Shown here: in pieces, positions 33,647 to 43,999 of the stretch | Layout: each line of letters opens with the position of its first letter | Position numbering within the stretch: position 1 is the stretch's first letter | Assembly: GCF_029854155.1 (NCBI RefSeq) | Contig: NZ_CP122958.1 | Coordinates: 1,288,001 to 1,352,000 of the forward strand | Reading direction: 5' to 3' | From: Methanonatronarchaeum sp. AMET-Sl | GTDB taxonomy: Archaea > Halobacteriota > Methanonatronarchaeia > Methanonatronarchaeales > Methanonatronarchaeaceae | Length of the DNA stretch: 64,000 nt | The notes under the pieces: model-generated | Databases searched by the model: none | Seen by the model: the letters and a program-made list of their open reading frames with translations, nothing else | Told to the model about the DNA's origin: nothing | Position numbers and translations under genes: made by a program

Positions 33647-34831
33647 ATGGTTTATATGAGTTTGTTTGCTAGGTATTTTGTTGAAAGTGATATGTCTTTG
33701 TTTGAAGCCGGTGAAAACATCGCGCTTGAGGAGTCGGTTGGCACTTGGACTGAAGTGCATACATCAACCGATTGGATTGAGAAGGAACTTAAGGCAACTG
33801 TATCTTCAGTTGATGAAGCTAAAAACGAAGTTGTAGTTGAATTTCCTGATCTTTTGTTTGAATTTGATAATATTCCTCAGATATTAAGTATTGTTGCTGG
33901 AAATCTGTTTGGACTATCTGAGATAGATAATGTTAGGCTACAGGATATTACTTTACCTAAAAAACTATTTAAATCGTATGAAGGACCTAAATATACTATA
34001 GATGAACTTAAGGAGTTTGTTGGAGCCAAGAACCGGCCATTGGTTGGAACTATAGTTAAACCTAAAGTGGGTTTGTCTCCAACTGAAACTGCTGAAGTTA
34101 GTTACGAAGCAGCTGTTGGTGGAGTTGATTTAATCAAAGATGATGAAACACTCACAAACCAAGAGTTCTGTCCTATTGAAGACCGAGTAATAAACGTTAT
34201 GGAGATGTTGGATAAAGCGAGAGATGAAACGGGTTCTAATACTTTTTATGCAGTCAATATAACTGCTGATTCAAATCAAGTTGTTGAAAGAGCGGTTAAA
34301 GCCGTTGAAAATGGAGCTAACATGGTTATGATCGATGTAATTACAACAGGATTCAGTGCATTAAGAATGGTCTCTGAAGCTGTAGATGTACCTGTACACG
34401 TCCACCGAACAATGCATGCAGCAATGACCAGGAACCCAAAACATGGAATATCCATGCTACCTATATCAAAATTGGTGCGACTTTGTGGCGGCACCCAACT
34501 ACATACCGGTAGTTATCACGGAAAAATGCATGGAGATATCAAAGAAATTGATGCCTGCAGAGATGCTTTAAAAGATAATTGGCATGGCCTAAACAACGTC
34601 CTCCCAGTAGCTTCAGGCGGAATCCACCCAGAACTCGTAAAAGACAACCTAGATGGATATGGAATGAATTGCCTAGTCCAAGCAGGTGGAGGTATACATG
34701 GACATCCCGACGGAACAAAAGCAGGTGCAAAAGCAATGAGACAAGCCATAGATGCCTGGACCAAAGAAATAAACCCAAAAAAATATGCTGAAACCCATAA
34801 AGAACTTCAAACCGCATTAAAACACTGGTAA
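33647..34831 (+). CDS. rbcL: Form III RuBisCO large subunit
   Basis: Archaeal RuBisCO, about 391-394 residues, slightly short of the usual 420-440. Active-site elements are present: [17 protein letters not shown], the carbamylated Lys in [38 protein letters not shown] (loop-6 Lys retained) and [10 protein letters not shown] with AGGGIHGHP. Form III enzymes usually turn ribulose-1,5-bisphosphate from nucleotide salvage (AMP pathway) plus CO2 into two 3-phosphoglycerates. Partner genes of that pathway are not in the window. In loop 6, the usual TVVGK is SYHGK, an unusual change beside the catalytic Lys. A second ATG nine bases in is an alternative start. Confidence 0.9.
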   Translation: MVYMSLFARYFVESDMSLFEAGENIALEESVGTWTEVHTSTDWIEKELKATVSSVDEAKNEVVVEFPDLLFEFDNIPQILSIVAGNLFGLSEIDNVRLQDITLPKKLFKSYEGPKYTIDELKEFVGAKNRPLVGTIVKPKVGLSPTETAEVSYEAAVGGVDLIKDDETLTNQEFCPIEDRVINVMEMLDKARDETGSNTFYAVNITADSNQVVERAVKAVENGANMVMIDVITTGFSALRMVSEAVDVPVHVHRTMHAAMTRNPKHGISMLPISKLVRLCGGTQLHTGSYHGKMHGDIKEIDACRDALKDNWHGLNNVLPVASGGIHPELVKDNLDGYGMNCLVQAGGGIHGHPDGTKAGAKAMRQAIDAWTKEINPKKYAETHKELQTALKHW

Positions 34832-35026
34832 CAAACCAAAACACACATAAATAATTAGTTACATAAGTTTATTGAAGTAAAATAATCCGTCCACCAGTCT
34901 GTATAGGTAATTGTTAAAGCAGACTGCCTAACCCCCTAAATAGGTACTGAAAACGGTAATGTTGTAGGAAGTGTTATTGGAACTTTAGATAGGTTGAAGA
35001 ATAATTTATTTTGTTTTATTTTTGTT

Positions 35027-36427
35027 TTATTTTTGTTTTATTTTTGTTTGTAGTGTTTTGTTGTCTTGTTTTTTTATTGGGTATTTTTCGTTTAGACATC
35101 CTAGGCAGAGTTCATTTTGGTTTAAGTTCATTGCGTCTAGCATTTCGTTAATCTTGATGTATTTTAGTGAGTCTGCGCCTATTTTTTGTTTTATTTGTTC
35201 TGTTGTTGAGTTGTGGGCGATTAGTTGGTCTTTGTTTGCCATGTCTATTCCTAGGTGGCAGGTTGATATTATTTTGGGGGCTCCGACTCTTAGGTGGACT
35301 TTCTTGGCTCCGGCTTTTTTGAGTAGTTTTATTATTCTTTTTGATGTGGTTCCTCTGACTACGCTGTCATCTACTAATACGATTTCTTTGTCTTTTACGT
35401 TTGGTTTGACTGCGTTTAGTTTTAGTCTTACTGCGTCTTCTCTCATTCCTTGGTTTGGCATGATGAATGTTCTGCCTACATACCTGTTTTTCATTAGGCT
35501 TTCGGCGTATTTGAGGCCTGATGTTTCGGAGTATCCTATTGCGAATGTTATTCCTGAGTCTGGTACTGGGGATACTAGGTCTGCGTCTGGTACTGGGTAT
35601 TTTTCTCCTAGTTTTTTGCCTATTTGTAGTCGGCATTTGTAGTTGGATTTACCGTCCATTATTGAGTCTGGTCTTGCGAAGTATACGTGTTCGAAGAAGC
35701 AGTGTGCTTTTTGTTTTTGTTTGGTTTTATATGATTTGAGGTCTTGGTTTTCTAGTACTATTATTTCTCCTGGCTCTACATCTCCGATTAGTTCTGCTTC
35801 GATTGTGTCTAGTGCTGCGCTTTCTGATGCTATTATATAGCCATTTTTGTGTTTTCCATAGCAGAGTGGTTTTATTCCATGTGGATCTCTAAGTCCTATT
35901 ATCTTATCTTTTATTAGGATTGTTATTGCGTAGGATCCTTTTAATTTTTCTTTTGATCTTTCTAGTGCTGTGACGATGTCGTCTGTTTTTATTAGGTATT
36001 TTGAGATTAGGTGTGCCATTATCTCTGTGTCGTTACCGGTCGAGAAAACATGTCCATCCTCTTCGAGTTCTTGACGTATTTCTCTTGAGTTGGTTATGTG
36101 TCCGTTGTGTGCTAATGCTAGTCTTCCTTTTTGGTGTGTTACCATTAGGGGTTGACTACTTTCTATCTTAGATTCGCCTGATGTGGAGTATCTTACGTGG
36201 CCGATTCCTTTGTTTCCCTCTAGTGAGTTTAAGTCTTCTTCTGTAAAGACTTCTGGGACGAGGCCCATTCCTCTCCGTAGTTTCATTCTGTCGTTATAGG
36301 TTGCGATTCCGGCGGATTCTTGTCCTCTGTGTTGGAGTGCATAGAGTGCATAATATATTTTCAGTGGTAGGTTTTCTGTGGATGTAATTCCGACGACACC
36401 GCATTCGTCATGCATATAATCAACCAA
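35027..36427 (-). CDS. purF: Amidophosphoribosyltransferase PurF
   Basis: A 466-residue enzyme of purine synthesis that transfers ammonia from glutamine to phosphoribosyl pyrophosphate. The N-terminal glutaminase Cys is in MHDECGVVGI (Cys9 after a short leader). The phosphoribosyltransferase signature is EIVLVDDSVVRGTTSK. Cys residues for the structural iron-sulfur cluster appear in KAHCFFEHV, STCHLGIDM and ELCLGCLNEKYP. It follows rpl37e and lsm, a common archaeal arrangement. Confidence 0.95.
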   Translation of the reverse strand: MVDYMHDECGVVGITSTENLPLKIYYALYALQHRGQESAGIATYNDRMKLRRGMGLVPEVFTEEDLNSLEGNKGIGHVRYSTSGESKIESSQPLMVTHQKGRLALAHNGHITNSREIRQELEEDGHVFSTGNDTEIMAHLISKYLIKTDDIVTALERSKEKLKGSYAITILIKDKIIGLRDPHGIKPLCYGKHKNGYIIASESAALDTIEAELIGDVEPGEIIVLENQDLKSYKTKQKQKAHCFFEHVYFARPDSIMDGKSNYKCRLQIGKKLGEKYPVPDADLVSPVPDSGITFAIGYSETSGLKYAESLMKNRYVGRTFIMPNQGMREDAVRLKLNAVKPNVKDKEIVLVDDSVVRGTTSKRIIKLLKKAGAKKVHLRVGAPKIISTCHLGIDMANKDQLIAHNSTTEQIKQKIGADSLKYIKINEMLDAMNLNQNELCLGCLNEKYPIKKQDNKTLQTKIKQK

Positions 36428-36441
36428 TAATTTATTATTTT

Positions 36442-36605
<164 letters not shown>

Positions 36606-36619
36606 CTTATAAACCTCCT

Positions 36620-36853
<234 letters not shown>

Positions 36854-36863
36854 GTTTAACTAG

Positions 36864-37377
36864 AATTCGAAAACGTTTTTTGGTTATTTCGAATATGTTA
36901 ATGATTCTAATCTCCAGTTTACTTATAAATTTCCCAACAAAACACACCAAAAACAAAACCTTAATCATTAATCATAAAAGTTATCTGGGTTTCAACAAAC
37001 ACAAAAAATAGCCAACTAATCTATTTTCACCAAGCTTTATCCCAAACCCTCCACCCACACCACCAAAGAATGAATAATAGATATCTTCAACAAGCTCTCC
37101 AAGTTTTTTTAAACAACCCACCCACATCCACCCTATTTCCAGAGTATGTGTTGAAAAGTAGGAGAGGTCTAACCCATCGAATATGCAATATAAAGATTGT
37201 AACCAACCAATACTTTCCAATATATACTGGATACCGGTTTTAATGGTTTAGAGGGTTGGGAATTTATGGATTCTACGAATCTTATTTATGCGGGAGGTTC
37301 TGTTAACTAGTTTATCATTTGTTTAGGTATGGCAGATTTTAATAACAATGGGGTATTAGTTTTGGTAGGTATTTTTT
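36864..37377. other. 514-base gap between lsm and the MBL gene
   Basis: No supported gene. The middle (about 36990-37230) is less AT-rich than its flanks and contains a 79-codon minus-strand frame that opens at a TTG and has no usable promoter spacing. A TATA-like AGTATATATTGG lies near 37225 on the minus strand. This could be a small gene or non-coding RNA, not resolved here. Confidence 0.35.
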
Positions 37378-38202
37378 ATGGAGATCAGTTTTTTAGGGAC
37401 CGGGGGTGGCCGGTTTACAACTTTATTTCAAAAAAGATATACTGGTGGTATCCGGGTTGATGGTTTAGATAATTATATTCATATAGATCCTGGTCCAGGT
37501 GCTTTACTGCTCTCTAACAAGACTGGTCTTACTCCTGTTTTACTTAATGCTGTGGTACTTTCACACGCTCACCCTGACCATTATACGGATGTTGAGGCAT
37601 TGATTGAGGCGATGACTAAGGCTGGGACTCGTGATAGAGGGGTTTTGTTAAGTAGTAGGAGCGGGGTGGAGTGTGTAGATGGTTTTGGACCTGTGATATC
37701 TAGATACCACAGGAACATGGCTGGAGATGTAAAAGTTCTTGATGATGATGTAAGTGTTGAATTGAAGAACAATGTACTTATTAAGTCATTTAGGGTGAAG
37801 CACTCCGATCCATCAAGTTGTGGAGTTGTGATTGGAACTCCTGACGGTGATATAGGTTATACAGGCGATACAACATATTTTTCAGATCTACCTAATAAAC
37901 TAAGAGGTGTTCGAGTTCTAATAATGAACGTTACAAGGCCTTTAAATTCAGATATAACTTATCATTTGTCAACCAACGAGGCGATTAGACTTATTTCAAA
38001 GGTTGAACCTGAACTCGCAATTATGACTCATTTTGGATACAACATGCTTGAATCAGGTGTTGAGGAACAGGCAAGTGTTGTTGAAGGAGAAACAGGTGTA
38101 AATACAATTGCAGCAAGGGATTTCATGAAGGTGAAGGTTGAAGAAGAAATAAGGATAACTAAAAAACAAAGCAAGATACTCGATTTCAAATCTAATCTCT
38201 AA
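37378..38202 (+). CDS. Metallo-beta-lactamase-fold hydrolase
   Basis: A 274-residue MBL-fold hydrolase. FLGTGGGRFTTLFQ opens the fold; the metal motif is LSHAHPDHYTDVEAL (H-x-H-x-D-H near residue 63), with later ligands in GYTGDTTYFSD and TFGYNML-type MTHFGYNMLE. It resembles the RNase Z/UPF0173-like branch of the superfamily, but the substrate cannot be inferred. It precedes valS by 39 bases. Confidence 0.85.
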   Translation: MEISFLGTGGGRFTTLFQKRYTGGIRVDGLDNYIHIDPGPGALLLSNKTGLTPVLLNAVVLSHAHPDHYTDVEALIEAMTKAGTRDRGVLLSSRSGVECVDGFGPVISRYHRNMAGDVKVLDDDVSVELKNNVLIKSFRVKHSDPSSCGVVIGTPDGDIGYTGDTTYFSDLPNKLRGVRVLIMNVTRPLNSDITYHLSTNEAIRLISKVEPELAIMTHFGYNMLESGVEEQASVVEGETGVNTIAARDFMKVKVEEEIRITKKQSKILDFKSNL

Positions 38203-38241
38203 ATATTATATAATTAATAAAAAAATTGATGAGGCATCCAT

Positions 38242-40863
38242 ATGATTCCAAAGGAATATGACCCAGAGACTGCTGAAAATAAATACGATTACTGGATGGA
38301 TATCGGTGTATATGAATTTAAAGACCAAGGTGGAGATAAGTACATAATCGATACACCACCACCATATCCAACCGGGAATTTCCATGTTGGTAACGCCTTG
38401 AATTGGTGTTACATAGATTTTGTTGCAAGATATAAAAGGATGGCTGGTTATGACGTAATGTTCCCACAGGGATGGGACTGCCACGGCCTACCAACCGAAG
38501 TAAAGGTAGAGGAAACAAAAGACATCACAAAATCAATGGTTTCTAGGAAAAAATTCCGAGAGTACTGCATGGAGTTAACCAACAAAAACATAGGTAAAAT
38601 GAAACAAACGATGAAAGACCTTGGTTTCAGTATAGACTGGAACAAGGAGTACATCACAATGAACCCTGATTATTGGGGAAACACCCAACGTTCCTTCATC
38701 GAGATGGCGGAAAAAAACTATGTATACAAAAGCGAGCATCCAGTAAACTGGTGCCCCAGATGTGAAACCGCCATAGCGTTTGCTGAAGTCGAACACGTTG
38801 ATAGAGACACTCAACTAAACTACATGAAGTTCCCAATAAAAAAACAAGATAACCACCTAGAGATAGCAACCACCCGTCCTGAACTACTACCAGCATGCGT
38901 TGCAGTAGCCGTTCACCCAGAAGATGAAAGATACCAAGACATTGTTGGTTCAAAAGCAACAGTACCCTTATTCGATAACAAGGTTGAGGTAATAGCAGAT
39001 GAAAACGTTGACACAGAGTTCGGTTCAGGCGCAGTCATGGTATGTACATTCGGTGACAAACAAGATGTAAGATGGTGGATGAAACACGACCTACCACTAA
39101 TAAAAGCAATCGATCAAAAAGGAAAACTAACCGAAGCTGCAAACGAATTCCAAGGAATGGATGTAGATAAAGGAAGAAGAAAAATCATAGAGAAACTAAA
39201 GAAAAAAGACTACATACTCGATATAGAAGAACTAAGCCAGAGCGTAGGAGTCTGCTGGAGATGTGACACACCAATAGAGATACTCTCAGAAAACCAATGG
39301 TTCGTCAAAGTAAATCAAAACAAAATCCTAGAAAAAGCCAGAGAAATAAACTGGATACCCGAACATATGTACCTAAGGCTCAAAGACTGGGTCGAGAAAA
39401 TGGAGTGGGATTGGTGTGTATCAAGACAAAGAATATTCGGAACCCCAATACCAGCTTGGCAATGCAAAAACTGCAATGAAACAATAATCGCCGAGCCAGA
39501 AGAAGTTCCAGTAAACCCAGTAGAAACACAACCCAAAAACCAATGCAGTTGCGACAACCCAGACATAGAACCAGAAAAAGATGTATTAGACACCTGGATG
39601 GACTCATCCATATCAAACCTACAGATAATCGGTTGGCCTGACAACAACTACAAAAACTATCACCCAGTACAACTAAGGCCCCAAGGACACGACATAATCC
39701 GTACATGGGCTTTCTACACAATACTTAGATCCGAAGCATTAACAGATAGAAAACCATGGGAAGACATATTAATCAACGGAATGGTCTTCGGTGAAGATGG
39801 ACACAAAATGTCCAAAAGCCTAGGAAACATAGTTGCGCCAGAAGAAGTCATAGAGAAAGAAAGCGCCGACGCATTCAGATTATGGGCCGCAATAGGCGGT
39901 GCCCCCGGAAACGACATACAATTCAGATGGAAAGACGTAAAATCATCATCAAGGTTCTTACGTAAAACATGGAACGTGCTCCGATTCACACTAATAAACC
40001 TAGAGGCAGATGACCACACCACCCAACCAGAAAACTATCGATTAACAGACAAATGGATTATCAAAAAACTCAACAACACAATAAAAAAAGTAAAAGAATG
40101 CATGGATAACTACGAATTCAACACAGCCATAGAAGAAATCCGGTCATTCCTATGGAACGACCTCGCAGACCAATACCTAGAGATGGTTAAATGGCGTTTG
40201 TACAGCGAAAAAGACTACACAGCCGAATACACAATGTACCACTCAATAGACGCCGTAATAAAAATGCTAGCACCATTCGCACCCTTCTTCGCTGAAGAAG
40301 CATACCAACAATACCAAACAACATCAATACACAACCAAAAATATCCAGAGCCAATAAAAATCGATTTAAACAACCAGATAGAAACACAAGGAGAAAAACT
40401 CAAAGACATAATAAGTTCAATAAGAAGATACAAATCCGAAAACGGAATCCCATTAAACGAAGAAATCGATAGAATCGAGATATACAACTCACCAAAATAC
40501 CTAAAAAACTGCCAAAAAGATATATCCAAAACAGTTTGGGCAAACGAACTCTACATAACAAACCAAAAACCAGATTTCGAGAAAAAACTAGTAGAAATAA
40601 AACCAGACATGTCTATAATAGGACCTCGATACAAAGAAAAAGCACCAAAAATAATCAAGGAAATCAAGAAAAAACCACCACAAAAAATCGAAGACAGAAT
40701 AAAAAACGGAACACTAAAACTCCAAATAAACGGAGAAACCATCGAGATAAATCAAAACGCCCTAGAATTCATTAAAACACCAACATCAGAAGGAAAAGAA
40801 ATAGACATACTAGAGGTTGACAGCATGACAATCGCTCTAACAAAAGAAACGAAAAACGAATAA
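38242..40863 (+). CDS. valS: Valyl-tRNA synthetase
   Basis: An 873-residue class I synthetase. The HIGH-type motif is PPYPTGNFHVGNALNW (near residue 40), the KMSKS motif GHKMSKSLGN (near residue 516), and there is an editing domain in between. Zinc-type Cys pairs occur in CPRCETA and CKNCNE. The C-terminal domain is Lys/Asn-rich. A GAGG site precedes the ATG by six bases. Confidence 0.97.
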   Translation: MIPKEYDPETAENKYDYWMDIGVYEFKDQGGDKYIIDTPPPYPTGNFHVGNALNWCYIDFVARYKRMAGYDVMFPQGWDCHGLPTEVKVEETKDITKSMVSRKKFREYCMELTNKNIGKMKQTMKDLGFSIDWNKEYITMNPDYWGNTQRSFIEMAEKNYVYKSEHPVNWCPRCETAIAFAEVEHVDRDTQLNYMKFPIKKQDNHLEIATTRPELLPACVAVAVHPEDERYQDIVGSKATVPLFDNKVEVIADENVDTEFGSGAVMVCTFGDKQDVRWWMKHDLPLIKAIDQKGKLTEAANEFQGMDVDKGRRKIIEKLKKKDYILDIEELSQSVGVCWRCDTPIEILSENQWFVKVNQNKILEKAREINWIPEHMYLRLKDWVEKMEWDWCVSRQRIFGTPIPAWQCKNCNETIIAEPEEVPVNPVETQPKNQCSCDNPDIEPEKDVLDTWMDSSISNLQIIGWPDNNYKNYHPVQLRPQGHDIIRTWAFYTILRSEALTDRKPWEDILINGMVFGEDGHKMSKSLGNIVAPEEVIEKESADAFRLWAAIGGAPGNDIQFRWKDVKSSSRFLRKTWNVLRFTLINLEADDHTTQPENYRLTDKWIIKKLNNTIKKVKECMDNYEFNTAIEEIRSFLWNDLADQYLEMVKWRLYSEKDYTAEYTMYHSIDAVIKMLAPFAPFFAEEAYQQYQTTSIHNQKYPEPIKIDLNNQIETQGEKLKDIISSIRRYKSENGIPLNEEIDRIEIYNSPKYLKNCQKDISKTVWANELYITNQKPDFEKKLVEIKPDMSIIGPRYKEKAPKIIKEIKKKPPQKIEDRIKNGTLKLQINGETIEINQNALEFIKTPTSEGKEIDILEVDSMTIALTKETKNE

Positions 40864-40883
40864 ACATTTTTCTAACAACTTTC

Positions 40884-40911
40884 TATCCAGACCCCCATCG
40901 GGTTCTGGATA
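40884..40911. terminator. Hairpin between convergent valS and tmk
   Basis: TATCCAGA and TCTGGATA are perfect 8-base arms around a CCC/GGG inner stem and a short loop. It lies just after valS and before the tmk stop on the other strand. It could end transcripts from either side. Confidence 0.55.
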
Positions 40912-41013
40912 ACGATAACTATCATTTAAACTATTTATTCCAACTCAGGGCTAAAAACTCTTCTTAAAAGAAGAATAAGATATCATCAAACTATTCGTTT
41001 ATTTTTTATTTTT

Positions 41014-41622
41014 TTATAAATCGAGTTTGTTTTTTATTTTATTGTATGTTTGTTCGGTTATTTGATCTATTTCTTGGTCAGAGTTAACTCTAATGAATCT
41101 GTTTTTTTCTTTCTCGGCAATTTGGTTGTATTTTTCAGTAACTTTATTGAGGAATTCTTCGTTTTCAAATTTAATTTGTTCGTGCTTGAGGCGTTTTACA
41201 GATGTTTCTGGATCGATGTCTAGGAGGATTGTTGCATCAGGTATTATTGTGAAGTTTTTTCGGAGGTTTTTTAGGTATTCAACTGGTTTTTCAATTTCGT
41301 TTTGAAGGGTTGTGCCCTGATATGCATAAAAACTATCGCTATATCTATCTGAAATAATTATTTTGCCTTCATTAAGTGCTGGCTGTATTGTTTCTCTAAT
41401 ATGATGTATGTGGTCTGCAGTGAACAAAAATGCTTCAGATAATGGATCTACCTCTCTATTTAATCCTTCTCGGACCGCATCGCCGAGCCAAGATTCGGTG
41501 GGTTCTTTTGTTAAAACAATTTGTCGACTTGTTTCCTGGTTAATGCGTTTTCCTAGTTTTTTTACTAACGAACTTTTTCCTGAACCATCTATTCCTTCAA
41601 CTGTAATCAATATACCTTTCAT
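41014..41622 (-). CDS. tmk: Thymidylate kinase
   Basis: A 202-residue kinase phosphorylating dTMP. P-loop VEGIDGSGKSSLVKKLG near residue 9; DRY motif ISDRYSDSFYAYQG near residue 92; LTKEPTESWLG and LLDIDPETSVKRL complete the family pattern. Not in a clear operon; hycI lies about 200 bases upstream on the same strand. Confidence 0.95.
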   Translation of the reverse strand: MKGILITVEGIDGSGKSSLVKKLGKRINQETSRQIVLTKEPTESWLGDAVREGLNREVDPLSEAFLFTADHIHHIRETIQPALNEGKIIISDRYSDSFYAYQGTTLQNEIEKPVEYLKNLRKNFTIIPDATILLDIDPETSVKRLKHEQIKFENEEFLNKVTEKYNQIAEKEKNRFIRVNSDQEIDQITEQTYNKIKNKLDL

Positions 41623-41825
41623 ATAACTCCCATTCTTAGTTTTTTTTAAATACCTAATTCTCGAAAGCGATAAATCATGATAGGTAGCTATTTCCCAAGG
41701 AGATATTAGTTTTTACTGAAGTTTTAATTTTAATAAACTACCTAATATTTGACTCAATTCGTTTGTGACGAGGTTCTTGCAAACAGAGTTAAATACTTTA
41801 TTTTTTTAGGAAAATAGGTTTAGTG

Positions 41826-42305
41826 TTATCTATCTGTGTTTATTGTGTTTATTATCTCTATAATGTTTTCTGCTGTTTGTTTCACTGGTTTGGACATTTT
41901 TTTTCCTAAAACAATTTGTTGTGGCTGTATTCCAATTAAAATAGTTTCTAGGTTTTTTATTCTTTCATTCAGTATTTCAATAAATATTGGTAATGGCATT
42001 CTATGTGATGTTATTGTTGTTTTTTCGATCTCACTAGGTTTTGTTATTACTATGTCGCCTGGTTCTCCACCGAACTTAGTTGAGTCTATTAATAGTAGTA
42101 GGTCTGGTTTTTTGGTAACGATTTTTTTAATATGGTTTTCTGGGTTTTTACCACAATCAATTGTTTTGATGCGGTTTGTTTCTTTAACTTGGTTTGTGAT
42201 GTAGGGGCCGACTGCGTCGTCTCCTTTTATATCGTTTCCTATACCGCATAATATGATTTTTTGTTTGTTTTCGGCTAATTGATGGATTTCGTTTTTGGGA
42301 TTCAT
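41826..42305 (-). CDS. hycI: Hydrogenase maturation endopeptidase (HycI-type)
   Basis: A 159-residue protease that trims the C-terminus of a NiFe-hydrogenase large subunit after nickel insertion. ILCGIGNDIKGDDAVGPYI has the nickel-sensing Asp, LLLIDSTKFGGEPGDI the second acidic residue, and TSHRMPLPIFIEIL the His. The hydrogenase it serves is not in the window. It lies 17 bases after argJ on the same strand, an association that may be only shared transcription. Confidence 0.9.
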   Translation of the reverse strand: MNPKNEIHQLAENKQKIILCGIGNDIKGDDAVGPYITNQVKETNRIKTIDCGKNPENHIKKIVTKKPDLLLLIDSTKFGGEPGDIVITKPSEIEKTTITSHRMPLPIFIEILNERIKNLETILIGIQPQQIVLGKKMSKPVKQTAENIIEIINTINTDR

Positions 42306-42322
42306 TTTTTTGGTTTGGTTTT

Positions 42323-43450
42323 TTAGTATTCAGAGTTTATTTCGATGTATTCTGGGGTTAGGTCGCATCCCCATCCAATTATGCTTGAATTTCCATTTTT
42401 TAGGTCTATTTTTATTTTGATTGTTTTTTTCTTTAGTTTCTGTATAATTTCTTCGGTAATGTTGGTTATGCTTCCGTTTTTAACCACTGTTTTTCCATCG
42501 ATTTTTATTATAAAGTCTTTTGGATCGAATTTGGTTTTTGAACGGCCTAATGCAGCTATTATTCGTCCAAAATTAGGGTCTTCTCCATATATGGCGGTTT
42601 TAACGAGTGGTGAGTTTAATATTGTTTTTGCGGCTTTTCGGGCTTGGTTTTTGTTTTCAGCTCCATCGATGGTTAGTTCTATTAGTTTAGTAGCTCCTTC
42701 TCCGTCTTTTGCTATTTTTTTAGCTAGTTCTTGGCTTACTTTTTCTATATCCTGCCATAACTCTTTTTTAACTGTTTGGTAATCGATGTCGGATTTTTTA
42801 GTTGATGTTAGTAGTGCTGTGTCGTTTGTGCTTGTGTCTCCATCGACGACAACCATGTTGAATGTACGGTTTATTATTTGGGGGAATTGATTTTTCATTT
42901 CTTCATAAGGTATGTCTATATCTGTGAATATGAAGGCGAGCATTGTAGCCATGTCAGGTTCGATCATGCCTGCGCCTTTGGCCATTCCAGCAACTGTATA
43001 GTTGTCACGATTGATAGATATAGATTTTATTTTTGTGTCGGTGGTCATTATTGCTTTAGCGGCATTTAATCCTCCATCAGTTATGTCTAGTTTTTTCTTT
43101 GTTTTGTCGATGGCTTTTGAAATCCATTCTTTGTTGAGTTGTGGACCTATCTTGCCTGTTGAACAGACTATGTTATTGCCTGGTAATAGATTAGACATCC
43201 ATTCTGCATTTTTTAATCCTTTTTCTCCGGTGAAAGCGTTTGCACAACCACTGTTTATTATTATATTATCGATTTCTGGGTTTTTTTCTAATAATTTCTG
43301 AGAATGTATGACAGGTGCTGCCTTTACTTTATTATTAGTAAATGTTCCGATACATTTGCCTGGAGCAGAGATAATTGCTAATCCGTTTTTTCCTTCTTTG
43401 ATTCCATTTGCCTTTACTCCGTTTACATTGCAAATGCTTTCTTCATTCAT
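42323..43450 (-). CDS. argJ: ArgJ glutamate/ornithine acetyltransferase
   Basis: A 375-residue autoprocessing acetyltransferase of arginine synthesis. GCANAFTGEKGLKNA and KGAGMIEPDMATMLAFIFTD are both visible; the Thr of ATMLAF is the cleavage site and nucleophile, which splits the protein into two chains. The C-terminus matches the family (GWGCDLTPEYIEINSEY). It overlaps the CBS gene by eight bases. Confidence 0.93.
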   Translation of the reverse strand: MNEESICNVNGVKANGIKEGKNGLAIISAPGKCIGTFTNNKVKAAPVIHSQKLLEKNPEIDNIIINSGCANAFTGEKGLKNAEWMSNLLPGNNIVCSTGKIGPQLNKEWISKAIDKTKKKLDITDGGLNAAKAIMTTDTKIKSISINRDNYTVAGMAKGAGMIEPDMATMLAFIFTDIDIPYEEMKNQFPQIINRTFNMVVVDGDTSTNDTALLTSTKKSDIDYQTVKKELWQDIEKVSQELAKKIAKDGEGATKLIELTIDGAENKNQARKAAKTILNSPLVKTAIYGEDPNFGRIIAALGRSKTKFDPKDFIIKIDGKTVVKNGSITNITEEIIQKLKKKTIKIKIDLKNGNSSIIGWGCDLTPEYIEINSEY

Positions 43451-43943
43451 TCTCTAACTCCTCATCGTATCGATGTTTGACTATTGAATCTATTATGTCT
43501 TCTCTCGCGACTATACCAATCAATTTATTGTTTTCGATAACTGGTAGCCTGTTGATTTTGTGTTTAGACATTAAGTTAGCTGCTCGATAAATTTCATCAT
43601 TTGGATTAACTGTGTATACCTTAGAGGTCATGACCTCTTTAACTAAAATCTCTTTTTTATCCTTCAGGATTTTTTTGTATTTATTCCAGTCAAGAGCCGT
43701 TCGGATAGGTATTTCAACTAATTCAAATGGATTCGGGAGCCATAGGTCCCTTGGAAACTCTACATCTTCTTCAAGTGTGCTAAGTATATCTGCTTCACTG
43801 AGTATACCTTTAAGTTTTCCCTCTTCATCAACTACAGGCAATCCACTAATCTCTTCAGACTTAAGTTTTAAGGCAGCATCTCTAATCGTATCTTCTTCGT
43901 TAATTGTGATAACATCTCTATTCATAACTTCGTCAATTTTCAT
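43443..43943 (-). CDS. CBS-domain pair protein
   Basis: A 166-residue protein with two CBS motifs: VMNRDVITINEEDTIRDAAL...GLPVVDE (residues about 6-45) and EVMTSKVYTVNPNDEIYRAA with INRLPVIENNKLIGIVAREDI (residues about 103-155). CBS pairs bind adenosine nucleotides. It lies between argC and argJ, so it may report energy state to arginine synthesis; that link is inferred. Confidence 0.88.
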   Translation of the reverse strand: MKIDEVMNRDVITINEEDTIRDAALKLKSEEISGLPVVDEEGKLKGILSEADILSTLEEDVEFPRDLWLPNPFELVEIPIRTALDWNKYKKILKDKKEILVKEVMTSKVYTVNPNDEIYRAANLMSKHKINRLPVIENNKLIGIVAREDIIDSIVKHRYDEELENE

Positions 43944-43999
43944 TCTAAATACACCAACTAAATAATATCTCTAAACCTTAATATACAACTAAGGTTTAT

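Noticed and set aside
34832..35026. A tRNA or other RNA after RuBisCO
   Set aside because: No cloverleaf or box motifs; the only repeat is a T-rich tandem at the purF end.
36981..37220. 79-codon TTG-started frame as a real gene
   Set aside because: TATA element is too close to the start and no family is recognised; kept only as an observation.
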